Virus record (IMG/VR): IMGVR_UViG_3300005563_000069
Location: 1-34,626 of that record
Length of the DNA stretch: 34,626 nucleotides
Origin: a virus
Reading direction: 5' to 3' (one strand)
The notes under the pieces were generated by a model. That model did not search any database and had not been told where the DNA came from. It saw only the letters and a list, made by a program, of their open reading frames with translations. The position numbers were made by a program, and so were the translations under genes. Positions 28,920 through 34,626 of the stretch are shown piece after piece (the stretch's first letter is position 1; each line of letters starts with the position of its first letter).

Positions 28920-29126
28920 TTAATTTTCGACATCCACCCAATTTCCATGATAAGGCGTAGTGTCTGGTTTATGAATAAGTGAATCGTATCCTTTTTTAGT
29001 TATTGGCCATTCTATATTGGGCATATCCAAATAAAAATCTTTCTCTTTTGGATTTTTATACCCCGTCCATAGAAGAACCTGAATGATCAGATATATAAGA
29101 ATAGAAGTCCGAATAATCTTTTTCAT
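28920..29126 (-). CDS. Small membrane-anchored or exported protein
   Basis: 68 residues from the ATG at 29126 (MKKIIRTSILIYLIIQVLLW): an N-terminal signal or anchor, then a soluble part with MPNIEWPITKKGYDSLIHKP. The longer frame from 29246 runs through the terminator region and is rejected. No family recognised. Confidence 0.6.
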   Translation of the reverse strand: MKKIIRTSILIYLIIQVLLWTGYKNPKEKDFYLDMPNIEWPITKKGYDSLIHKPDTTPYHGNWVDVEN

Positions 29127-29212
29127 GGCATATTCCTCCCTTGCTAGTTGGATAATAATTGATCTATAATGGGAATTCCTTATCCTGCATCCAAATCCAC
29201 TAGAAAATAAAG

Positions 29213-29238
29213 AATCCCGAGTAGGAATACCCGGGATT
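29213..29238 (-). terminator. Possible rho-independent terminator
   Basis: AATCCCG (29213-29219) pairs with CGGGATT (29232-29238); the minus strand then reads CTTTATTTTC. It follows the gene ending at 29284 by about 45 bases. The T-run is interrupted. Confidence 0.6.
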
Positions 29239-29283
29239 TCATTCAATCACAATTCAAATCCATGGTTACATGAATCTTGCTTA

Positions 29284-29538
29284 TTAGGCAAGTTCTTTAG
29301 TGGCTTCTTTCTTGAATGCTTTCAGGAATCCCGGCTCCATTAACCTTACCCGGGTTGCATTGCATATTATTGTAGCGTTGTTAAATCCGGGAAATTCCTG
29401 CGCCATGATCGTTAGTGCCTGTTCTTTCTTTTTTGCCACTACAAAGCCCTCCTTTATTGGGACTTCCTCTCCCCCCTGGTGGGATACTTTGGCGGTTACA
29501 TAGTAGAGTTTAAGTTTCTTTTTCTTGTTTTTGGGCAT
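29284..29538 (-). CDS. Hypothetical small basic protein
   Basis: 84 residues: KKKKLKLYYVTAKVSHQGGE, then VPIKEGFVVAKKKEQALTIM and a helical end. The pattern 'yyVtakv...g...i..gfvvA..e.eAl' suggests a small alpha/beta module. No family recognised. A -7 element TATATTTG (29571-29578) is 33 bases upstream, without a clear -33 box. Confidence 0.6.
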   Translation of the reverse strand: MPKNKKKKLKLYYVTAKVSHQGGEEVPIKEGFVVAKKKEQALTIMAQEFPGFNNATIICNATRVRLMEPGFLKAFKKEATKELA

Positions 29539-29597
29539 ACTGTAGAATTAAAGATGAATAAATTGAATATCAAATATAAGGAATTCCAACCAGATTT

Positions 29598-29819
29598 CTA
29601 CCCCCTTGTTCCCAGCTCAGCTATTTCATTAGCTCCATCTTTTAGAGTCTCCGAAATCTTCCTTGCCAATCTTTTGGCTGCATATTCGAAGCCTGCTAGC
29701 CAGGCATGCTCAGAGGAAGAACCTGGGTCTTCATCTTCTTCATCCAAATAATCCTGAAGTTGCCCTTCCTCCTCATTATCCAGGTCCTTCCGGGTCCATG
29801 GTGTTTTTTTCTTTGCCAT
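29598..29819 (-). CDS. Hypothetical small acidic protein
   Basis: 73 residues from the ATG at 29819 (MAKKKTPWTRKDLDNEEEGQ); an upstream ATG at 29879 lies inside the next gene and is rejected. An acidic stretch (YLDEEDEDPGSSSEHAW) precedes a helix (LAGFEYAAKRLARKISETLK). No family recognised. The acidic run plus helix suits a small regulatory or assembly protein. Confidence 0.55.
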   Translation of the reverse strand: MAKKKTPWTRKDLDNEEEGQLQDYLDEEDEDPGSSSEHAWLAGFEYAAKRLARKISETLKDGANEIAELGTRG

Positions 29820-29829
29820 ATAAAGTATT

Positions 29830-30375
29830 TTAAAAGTGATAGTTACAACCGTAATCGTAAGGGTCTTTGGTGGGATCAACTCCCAACTCCAGGAGTTTTT
29901 GCCTTCGTTCGGGTAGGAAAGTTAAATCGGTAAGGATATTCCCCTCTCCGTTATAAACCCCATTTTTTATGTAATAAAAATGCCGATTTATTTCCTTTAT
30001 CCACTGGGTAATTCTTCCGGTATCTGCAATGGACCTCTCACCATAATAAAACTTGCAGTACCATTCAAACCATCCAAACCGATGAATTTGCCTTTGCTCA
30101 ATGGTCATATTATAGGTCCGGTCCTCCCTTCCTCCGGCCACTTGAAAGTAATTTTTGGTATTATCATAGGTATAACTTTTCCAGGTGGAAGTATTTATAT
30201 TCCGGAATAGATCAGGGTCTATATCCGGTAAAATTCGTGCAGCATTATTGGGTCCGAAGAATGCCCCTCCATAAACTCCCAACGCCAGCATATCATTGGG
30301 AGAGTAAAATGGCCTGAATAATCTGGGACTCAGCATAGCAAGAAATGGGTCCGTACTTGGGATAGTTGCTGACAT
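29830..30375 (-). CDS. Conserved protein of widespread GWFEWYCKFY family, function unknown
   Basis: 181 residues. MLALGVYGGAFFGPNNAARI, then the core FGWFEWYCKFYYGERSIADT followed by GRITQWIKEINRHF, matches a family common in bacteria and phages in which 'P..ML.lGvFgGkYf', 'dprGWFqWYcrYy.GRR' and 'qI.RW' are the landmarks. The whole length is covered, so it is not truncated. I know no established function. Its start overlaps the stop region of the KTSC gene (30377) with one base between. Confidence 0.8.
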   Translation of the reverse strand: MSATIPSTDPFLAMLSPRLFRPFYSPNDMLALGVYGGAFFGPNNAARILPDIDPDLFRNINTSTWKSYTYDNTKNYFQVAGGREDRTYNMTIEQRQIHRFGWFEWYCKFYYGERSIADTGRITQWIKEINRHFYYIKNGVYNGEGNILTDLTFLPERRQKLLELGVDPTKDPYDYGCNYHF

Positions 30376-30376
30376 A

Positions 30377-30643
30377 TTAGGTTAATTTAAAGTCTGAGTA
30401 ATGGGCATTATTCCGGATTTTGGCATGGAAGTATTTGCCAATGGACTCTGCATTTACAAAGGCAGTGAACACTTCATGGTCAATTCCCATGTATGCCCAT
30501 ATATCCCCGGAATGGAATGCTACCACCACTGATTTGGTTGTGTCATGGTATCCAAGGGATTCAATGTTAGAGGATTTTACCTGAACCCGGGTAACTGCCA
30601 GCAATGCATCTACAGTTGACTTTAATAGTCCTTTTTTAGACAT
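30377..30643 (-). CDS. KTSC-domain protein
   Basis: 88 residues from the ATG at 30643 (MSKKGLLKSTVDALLAVTRV); an upstream ATG at 30697 overlaps the previous gene. Residues 20-84 fit the KTSC domain: VKSSNIESLGYHDTTKSVVV, then FHSGDIWAYMGIDHEVFTAF and NAESIGKYFHAKIRNNAHY, equal to 'vsSs.I.sigYd...k.L.V.F.sG..Y.Y..Vp..vf..f..A.SiGkyf...Ir..y'. KTSC domains occur alone in phages and fused to other enzymes; their role is not established. Confidence 0.85.
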   Translation of the reverse strand: MSKKGLLKSTVDALLAVTRVQVKSSNIESLGYHDTTKSVVVAFHSGDIWAYMGIDHEVFTAFVNAESIGKYFHAKIRNNAHYSDFKLT

Positions 30644-30648
30644 GATGA

Positions 30649-31011
30649 TTAATTTAGGTTTATGTGTGTTTGTTCGTGAATTAATATTTTTATCCAAACT
30701 TGCCTCTTTGCCTGCTTGATCTTTTTCTTCTTACCCCATTTATGGGTATGGAGAATATGCTTCAAGATGGACAGATAATCTTCGGGCAATTGAAGGAATG
30801 TTTCGGGCTCTTTCATGATCTCTGCAAAAACTCGGATATTCTTTTGCATCAATAATTTAAGGTCCCCCTTATCTACGCCGGACTCAATACATTCCAATGT
30901 TACATCAACTTCGGGCACATCCTCATTTATCAAACGCTTCAAGTTTTCAATTTGAATTCGGACTAATGATCTGACGATATACTTCTGGTAGCTATTTAAT
31001 TCCACTTGCAT
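30649..31011 (-). CDS. Hypothetical helical protein
   Basis: 120 residues, helical and charged (SYQKYIVRSLVRIQIENLKR, then LKLLMQKNIRVFAEIMKEPE) with a Lys-rich end (KWGKKKKIKQAKRQVWIKIL). The final residues overlap the upstream part of the KTSC frame. No family recognised. It is the first gene behind the promoter at 31027-31058. Confidence 0.65.
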   Translation of the reverse strand: MQVELNSYQKYIVRSLVRIQIENLKRLINEDVPEVDVTLECIESGVDKGDLKLLMQKNIRVFAEIMKEPETFLQLPEDYLSILKHILHTHKWGKKKKIKQAKRQVWIKILIHEQTHINLN

Positions 31012-31026
31012 ATTCTAATCCTTTCA

Positions 31027-31058
31027 CAAATATAAATGAAAATCAACCATTAATCAAA
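31027..31058 (-). promoter_or_regulatory. Bacteroidetes-type promoter
   Basis: Minus strand TTTG (31055-31058), 20-base spacer, TATATTTG (31027-31034), about 16 bases ahead of the ATG at 31011. It would transcribe the 31011, KTSC and GWFEWYCKFY genes. Confidence 0.8.
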
Positions 31059-31063
31059 ATTGA

Positions 31064-31345
31064 TTACTTGGCTGGTATCCTGTATTCCAATAGATGTTTC
31101 CTCGTTATCACCACTGAAGTACCGTGGTTTGATACTATCAATGCGTCTGTTACCCATTCATTAAAATGGGCATAATCCCCAGCTCTCTGATAGGCCTCAT
31201 GATAAGTTTCGTATACGAACTTACCTGCACCGGTTCCCCGGTCGGGTTCAACATCCGTGAGATTGCCCATTTTACGGCCAATATAAAATACTTCGTATTC
31301 TTTTGCTGGTTTTTTAGCTCTACCCGTGAGCGACCCTTTGTTCAT
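31064..31345 (-). CDS. Hypothetical small basic protein
   Basis: 93 residues: SLTGRAKKPAKEYEVFYIGR, then VYETYHEAYQRAGDYAHFNE and a strand end (TDALIVSNHGTSVVITRKHL). No family recognised. The start overlaps the gene coded at 31320-31835 by 26 bases. Confidence 0.6.
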   Translation of the reverse strand: MNKGSLTGRAKKPAKEYEVFYIGRKMGNLTDVEPDRGTGAGKFVYETYHEAYQRAGDYAHFNEWVTDALIVSNHGTSVVITRKHLLEYRIPAK

Positions 31346-31835
31346 GTTTTTCTAAGAATTTAACATCAGATAATATTTTGGAATACCATTTACTTGGTTC
31401 CCTTTCTGGGTTCTTCATTTGCTTCTGGTGCTCGGTTCTCCACTTTCGCCTCTCATCATAATCCAGATAGTTGGGGAATACCACAGTTACCACGCTTCTT
31501 TTGAAGTTTATATCATGGGTCTCTTTCCAGTCCTTCTTGATAACTTTATATTTTTGGACGACCCTAACACTCCCCATCTTCTGGCTCCCGTGAAGAATTA
31601 TGATTATCTTCCGGGTACGCTTACCCCAAAGTTTAATTCCCACCATAAGGGTTTTATCCCACTTCTTTCCGGTTTTCCGAAGCATCCAGGAGTATTTGCA
31701 CTCTATTTCCATTTCGGGGGCAAATAACAAAGAGCCCTCAAAGAACCTAAAATTATAGGTACGCAGATACTCGATGGCCTTTTCCATTGTTGGAACCCTT
31801 TCCAGAGCTCTAATTATCTTTTCATGTACAGTCAT
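31320..31835 (-). CDS. Hypothetical basic protein
   Basis: 171 residues, basic, with beta strands (NFRFFEGSLLFAPEMEIECK, TLMVGIKLWGKRTRKIIIIL, SVVTVVFPNYLDYDERRKW). The strand order suggests a compact beta domain followed by a basic helix tail. No family recognised. Its start overlaps the upstream coiled-coil gene by 4 bases (31832). Confidence 0.65.
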   Translation of the reverse strand: MTVHEKIIRALERVPTMEKAIEYLRTYNFRFFEGSLLFAPEMEIECKYSWMLRKTGKKWDKTLMVGIKLWGKRTRKIIIILHGSQKMGSVRVVQKYKVIKKDWKETHDINFKRSVVTVVFPNYLDYDERRKWRTEHQKQMKNPEREPSKWYSKILSDVKFLEKHEQRVAHG

Positions 31836-32041
31836 TTCTTCTTCATTTGGATTTGTAATATGGTTAAATTAGCTTCCACATTCTGCCTTTCCTCCTTAAG
31901 TTGATTAACCTTTTTAAGTAACCAATCATTGGGATTCCCGCCAGCTTCAAGGTGGTCTATCAATTCAATCAATATATCATGGGCTATAGATAGAACCTTA
32001 AGCCTTTCTTTTAACTTGATAAGATTTTCTTTATCGGTCAT
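31832..32041 (-). CDS. Small coiled-coil protein
   Basis: 69 residues from the ATG at 32041 (MTDKENLIKLKERLKVLSIA); an ATG two codons earlier (32047) is possible. Heptad-like hydrophobic spacing over most of its length (LKERLKVLSIAHDILIELID, then VNQLKEERQNVEANLTILQI) predicts a coiled coil. No family recognised. The upstream hairpin at 32059-32094 ends the previous transcript, so this gene needs a promoter that I could not identify. Confidence 0.6.
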   Translation of the reverse strand: MTDKENLIKLKERLKVLSIAHDILIELIDHLEAGGNPNDWLLKKVNQLKEERQNVEANLTILQIQMKKK

Positions 32042-32058
32042 AAACAATCTTTTAAATG

Positions 32059-32094
32059 AATAAACCCATCAGATAATAGTCCGATGGGTTTATT
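32059..32094 (-). terminator. Strong hairpin terminator
   Basis: AATAAACCCATC (32059-32070) pairs with GATGGGTTTATT (32083-32094), a 12-bp stem with 12-base loop. The minus strand continues with T-rich sequence. It follows the gene ending at 32143. Confidence 0.8.
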
Positions 32095-32142
32095 AATGGA
32101 GCCTAAGGCTTTTTATTACCTTATCCCAGGACCGGAACCATC

Positions 32143-32646
32143 CTAGTCCTCCGACTTCTCCGTTTTGTCGGATTTGTCCTTTTTTTCGCCCTTGTCCTTC
32201 TTTTTGGCCTTGTTGCCGTCTTTGTCCTTTTTTACAGACTTTTCGGATTTCTCCGTCTTTTCGGCCTTTTCCTTCTTTTTGCCACCGCCGTTCTTTTCCT
32301 TTTCGGCTCTCTTGGCTTCAGCCCTCTTGGAGGCCCGGAATTTCTTCTTGTCAGCCGGAGTAGTGCAATCGGCCGGATACTCGTACTTGGTAACCCTGTC
32401 CTTCTTTTCCTTTTTGGGTTTGTTTTCTTTCATCCAGGTCTCGATCTCTTCCACTGCAGCTTTCTTTTTCTCCTTGATCTCCTTAAGCTTGGTGTAGGTT
32501 TTGAGGATTTTGGGATCGGTCGGGGGGTTTTCCTTATCGATCTTGTTTGCCTTGCAAAACTTCTTGAACTCGTCTACTGATACTGCCCTTTCTTCCTGAG
32601 CAGATTTTTTTGCCTCCTTGGCTTCATCATAATTTTTGAACTTCAT
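32143..32646 (-). CDS. Lys/Glu-rich protein with YPxDCxTP motif
   Basis: 167 residues, about a third Lys. Residues 1-85 are helical (EAKEAKKSAQEERAVSVDEF, then KTYTKLKEIKEKKKAAVEEI). Residues about 86-113 hold TKYEYPADCTTPADKKKFRA then SKRAEAKRA, the motif shared with the 21899-22237 protein. The rest is Lys/Glu/Ser low complexity (EKTEKSEKSVKKDKDGNKAK). The GC-richer, Lys-AAG-heavy codon use stands out from its neighbours. Candidate DNA- or RNA-associated or virion-internal protein; function unknown. Confidence 0.7.
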   Translation of the reverse strand: MKFKNYDEAKEAKKSAQEERAVSVDEFKKFCKANKIDKENPPTDPKILKTYTKLKEIKEKKKAAVEEIETWMKENKPKKEKKDRVTKYEYPADCTTPADKKKFRASKRAEAKRAEKEKNGGGKKKEKAEKTEKSEKSVKKDKDGNKAKKKDKGEKKDKSDKTEKSED

Positions 32647-32748
32647 TTGAAATGATTAAGTGGTTAAAAAATAAAACCGTATTTGAAAGAAAAGAGTCCG
32701 GCGCTTTTTATAGTCGAGTAATTTTTTGGGACTAGAGAAAAATATTTC

Positions 32749-33132
32749 TTAGAGCTGTGCAAATTCCTGCTCTAGTTGAGCAATCTTGCGCATTACCTTC
32801 ATATGATACATCTCCATGAATGCTTGTCGGTCTCCTTCAGGCAAGAATTCATCATATACTACGATCTTCTCCCCATGTTTTACCGCAAAATACAGGCTGC
32901 TCTTCATGTAAATGGGAGCTGGTTTAGGTGTGGATTTCATATAAGAAGGTTTACCCTTCCCTTTAACGGGCTCTTCTTCCTCATCCCCATCTTCGTCCTC
33001 ATATTGTTTCCTGGGTTTTTCCGGAAGCATGTACCCATACTGGAATCCCATATTAAGATGATTGAGGTGGGTCCGTAAACCAAAAATCAGGTCTTGAATT
33101 TCGGTTGCTCGATCAAAATTTTCTTGTTTCAT
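32749..33132 (-). CDS. Hypothetical protein with acidic linker
   Basis: 127 residues: helical N-terminus (QENFDRATEIQDLIFGLRTH), a YGYMLPEKPRKQYEDEDGDE linker, and a basic to mixed C-terminus (YFAVKHGEKIVVYDEFLPEG, then KVMRKIAQLEQEFAQL). No family recognised. A -7 element TATATTTG (33154-33161) lies 22 bases ahead of the ATG, without a -33 box. Confidence 0.6.
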   Translation of the reverse strand: MKQENFDRATEIQDLIFGLRTHLNHLNMGFQYGYMLPEKPRKQYEDEDGDEEEEPVKGKGKPSYMKSTPKPAPIYMKSSLYFAVKHGEKIVVYDEFLPEGDRQAFMEMYHMKVMRKIAQLEQEFAQL

Positions 33133-33153
33133 GTTTTAATTTTTTTGAATGAT

Positions 33154-33161
33154 CAAATATA
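33154..33161 (-). promoter_or_regulatory. Possible -7 element TATATTTG
   Basis: Minus strand TATATTTG about 22 bases before the ATG at 33132, in the same TATATTTGATC context as the promoter at 27270. The -33 half is not clear. Confidence 0.4.
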
Positions 33162-33632
33162 TCATCCTTTCAACCAGGAAATGAATAAATTATTTGGGTC
33201 ATTAAATTTCTGGCCTAATGGCATTGGTAGGATGGTTTTTTCTAATAGTTTTTCATTATCCTTCACTCCGTTATTAATTAACTGGGAAATTGAACCATCA
33301 TCCAAGTCATGCCAGAACATGATTTCTGTGAATTCTTCCCAAAAACCCCCCGCAATGATTAGAGATGAAGTCTCCCCATTTTCTTGTATTTGGGCATCAT
33401 ATCTAGGTTTATGCCATCTTTTCTTCTTCACAATAGAAACCTTTAATTCCCCTTTCCTTCCCAATTGATCGATTCGGGATTTTATCTGTCTTATTCTGGT
33501 TTCTATCCCGGCACATTTGCCACTAAGTCTGGGATTACGTACCTTTTGGGATTCCAACTCAAATTGTTCCTCCATCTTGCGGAGGTCTTCTATGAGGATT
33601 GCTAATCTGGGTATTTCTAATCTATGTGCCAT
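33162..33632 (-). CDS. Hypothetical protein with coiled-coil N-terminus
   Basis: 156 residues. The first 70 form a coiled coil (RLAILIEDLRKMEEQFELES, then IETRIRQIKSRIDQLGRKGE); the rest is alpha/beta (KKKRWHKPRYDAQIQENGET, then FWEEFTEIMFWHDLDDGS). No family recognised. It overlaps the upstream gene by 16 bases. Confidence 0.65.
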   Translation of the reverse strand: MAHRLEIPRLAILIEDLRKMEEQFELESQKVRNPRLSGKCAGIETRIRQIKSRIDQLGRKGELKVSIVKKKRWHKPRYDAQIQENGETSSLIIAGGFWEEFTEIMFWHDLDDGSISQLINNGVKDNEKLLEKTILPMPLGQKFNDPNNLFISWLKG

Positions 33633-34123
33633 TTATATTTTTTAAAATGATGTAATCGGTGTTCTCTCAGATATTCCGGAAAGAAAGCCTGATCAAGTAA
33701 TTCATTATCTCTTACTGCCCTTATCCTTGCATACTTATCCAGGTAATATTCCTTCTTTAATTTGGCAATTCCTAAAAGCTCAGATATTAATTTTTCTATC
33801 AACATAGACCTAAAGGAATTTATATGCTCGGATAAATGGCATTTTATGGTTCTACGATAGGATTGCTGATCTCTCTCAAAGGTAACTTTCATTTCCACTT
33901 CCCGGATCATTGTAGTGATTAGATCAGGAAGATATTGCAATATCTCTTTTCTTCCCACGAAAATTACTGTAGACTCCGTCTTTCTAAGAATACGGACATT
34001 AAAGAGATGAGAGATAACCCGGAATACGGAATCATATCTAGTAAAAGATTCCGTGTAGGGGCCATAATTGTGGGTTTCGTGTATAAAGGTTCTTTTGGGA
34101 AATGCATTAGCATATAAGGTCAT
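33617..34123 (-). CDS. Hypothetical protein, possibly related to the second domain of DUF2786 proteins
   Basis: 168 residues from the ATG at 34123 (MTLYANAFPKRTFIHETHNY), which starts 7 bases after the upstream stop; a longer frame from 34207 would overlap that gene by 77 bases. The pattern RVISHLFNVRILRKTESTVI then FVGRKEILQYLPDLITTMIR (strand, strand, 'vG.k..i', long helix) recalls CRVWWTAGKFVVNIVGHSHN in the DUF2786 gene at 27302. This similarity is weak and by eye. The C-terminus is helical and basic. Confidence 0.6.
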   Translation of the reverse strand: MTLYANAFPKRTFIHETHNYGPYTESFTRYDSVFRVISHLFNVRILRKTESTVIFVGRKEILQYLPDLITTMIREVEMKVTFERDQQSYRRTIKCHLSEHINSFRSMLIEKLISELLGIAKLKKEYYLDKYARIRAVRDNELLDQAFFPEYLREHRLHHFKKYKWHID

Positions 34124-34130
34124 AAAAAAC

Positions 34131-34382
34131 CTATTGGTTATTCCCGTGGTTTGAAAGGAGAAGTTCCCGGGCATCTTTGAATTGGGAGTGGGCTGTGGAT
34201 AGTTCATGGTGATGGAGTCTTAAGTTTGAAAGATTCATTTCAAGCTCATCCTGCGGGGTTTTTTCAACCCTATACTTTTCGGGTAATTCGCATTGATGCT
34301 GAATGTAAAGTATTGAGGCCATAGTTATATCTGATTCCGCCTCCAGCATTGCATTTATGGTATTTATAGCTCTCTGATCCAT
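34131..34382 (-). CDS. Hypothetical helical protein
   Basis: 83 residues, helical and acidic/His-rich (AINTINAMLEAESDITMASI, then EMNLSNLRLHHHELSTAHSQ). The N-terminus 'I..I.aMLe.a.....a' loosely recalls a DUF2786 helix, which would pair it with the following gene; not firm. The hairpin at 34408-34428 is upstream. Confidence 0.6.
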   Translation of the reverse strand: MDQRAINTINAMLEAESDITMASILYIQHQCELPEKYRVEKTPQDELEMNLSNLRLHHHELSTAHSQFKDARELLLSNHGNNQ

Positions 34383-34407
34383 TTGGAGGAATTTTTTAAA
34401 TTAAAGA

Positions 34408-34428
34408 AGCCGGATTATTAGTCCGGCT
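34408..34428 (-). terminator. Rho-independent terminator
   Basis: AGCCGGA (34408-34414) pairs with TCCGGCT (34422-34428); the minus strand then reads TCTTTAATTT. It follows the partial gene ending at 34454. Confidence 0.7.
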
Positions 34429-34453
34429 CCTCTTTTCCAGGTGATGTGATGAG

Positions 34454-34626
34454 TTATTTCTTCTTTTTGCCCCCCTTGTCCTTTTTTCCCTTGGGCTTCT
34501 CATCCTCATCTTCGTCCTCATCTTCGTCCTCATCTTCGTCCTCATCTTCGTCCTCATCTTCGTCCTCATCTTCGTCCTCATCTTCGTCCTCATCTTCGTC
34601 CTCATCTTCGTCCTCATCTTCGTCCT
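34454..34626 (-). CDS. C-terminal part of an acidic-repeat protein (runs off right edge)
   Basis: The frame ending at TAA 34454 reads, from the window edge, as repeated Asp-Glu-Asp-Glu and then KPKGKKDKGGKKKK. The alternative frame that opens with ATG gives a repeat of MRTK and a random tail, so it is a shadow. The protein has a poly-acidic region directly followed by a poly-basic tail, similar in style to the Lys-rich protein at 32143. The start lies outside the window. It ends at a terminator. Confidence 0.6.
   Translation of the reverse strand, partial: DEDEDEDEDEDEDEDEDEDEDEDEDEDEDEDEDEDEDEDEDEKPKGKKDKGGKKKK
34511..34626. repeat. 12-bp tandem repeat, over nine perfect copies
   Basis: The unit TTCGTCCTCATC repeats without change from 34511 to the window edge (nine full copies plus 8 bases). 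It encodes Asp-Glu-Asp-Glu on the minus strand. The array may continue beyond the window, and assembly may have collapsed or ended within it. Confidence 0.95.

Noticed and set aside
34396-34617. Frame coding repeated MRTK
   Set aside because: Same 12-bp repeat in another frame; tail is random-like and passes through the terminator. The DEDE frame ending at 34454 is the sensible one.
1-34626. Diversity-generating retroelement, toxin-antitoxin pair or known anti-phage defence system
   Set aside because: No reverse transcriptase, nuclease-toxin or defence signature was seen in any frame I read.

Overview
The window looks like part of the genome of a contractile-tailed (myovirus-type) phage of a Bacteroidetes host. 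Three things point that way. A tail sheath N-terminus, major capsid, portal and large terminase lie in one collinear block. Several promoters match the Bacteroidetes layout (TTTG, 19-20 bp, TAnnTTTG). Shine-Dalgarno sequences are largely absent and starts sit behind A/T-rich leaders such as AATTTTATG. I found no integrase, transposase, convincing tRNA, polymerase or helicase, so replication genes presumably lie outside the window.

Left block (1-12.4 kb, all minus strand, so transcription runs right to left): a DNA methyltransferase (12345-13343), a 39-residue membrane peptide that could be a holin, a lysozyme, a membrane-anchored protein, large terminase, portal, a protease-scaffold fusion with an internal start, a decoration-like protein, the major capsid protein and a strong terminator. 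A putative promoter then restarts transcription through an acidic protein, a PKD-domain neck protein, neck/tail-completion proteins and the tail sheath, which runs off the left edge.

Middle (13.3-19.6 kb): a short plus-strand cluster (13393-15544) contains two secreted or membrane proteins and a full-length DUF1643 protein. It ends at a bidirectional terminator facing minus-strand membrane-anchored genes (15.6-18.0 kb). Then comes the most unusual DNA in the window: 18-bp coding repeats, a GGCT array phased at about 8 bp, and a 0.6-kb gene-free stretch packed with perfect palindromes and GGCCCAATAA repeats. It could be an origin, a partition or packaging site, or an operator hub.

Right block (19.6-34.6 kb, all minus strand): about 40 small, tightly packed and mostly unrecognised genes, typical of an early or accessory phage region. 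Recognisable products are a T4 DenV-type pyrimidine-dimer glycosylase, a DUF2786 protein, a KTSC-domain protein, a member of a widespread GWFEWYCKFY family of unknown function, and two proteins sharing a YPxDCxTP motif. A gene-free interval at 24961-25350 appears able to fold into two structured RNAs. Several genes under 60 codons were read directly from the sequence (12239-12358, 18430-18525, 19936-20115, 25891-25980, 28515-28652). Many starts were moved to an internal Met where this restores tight gene packing. All functional calls come from reading motifs by eye; no database search was possible.
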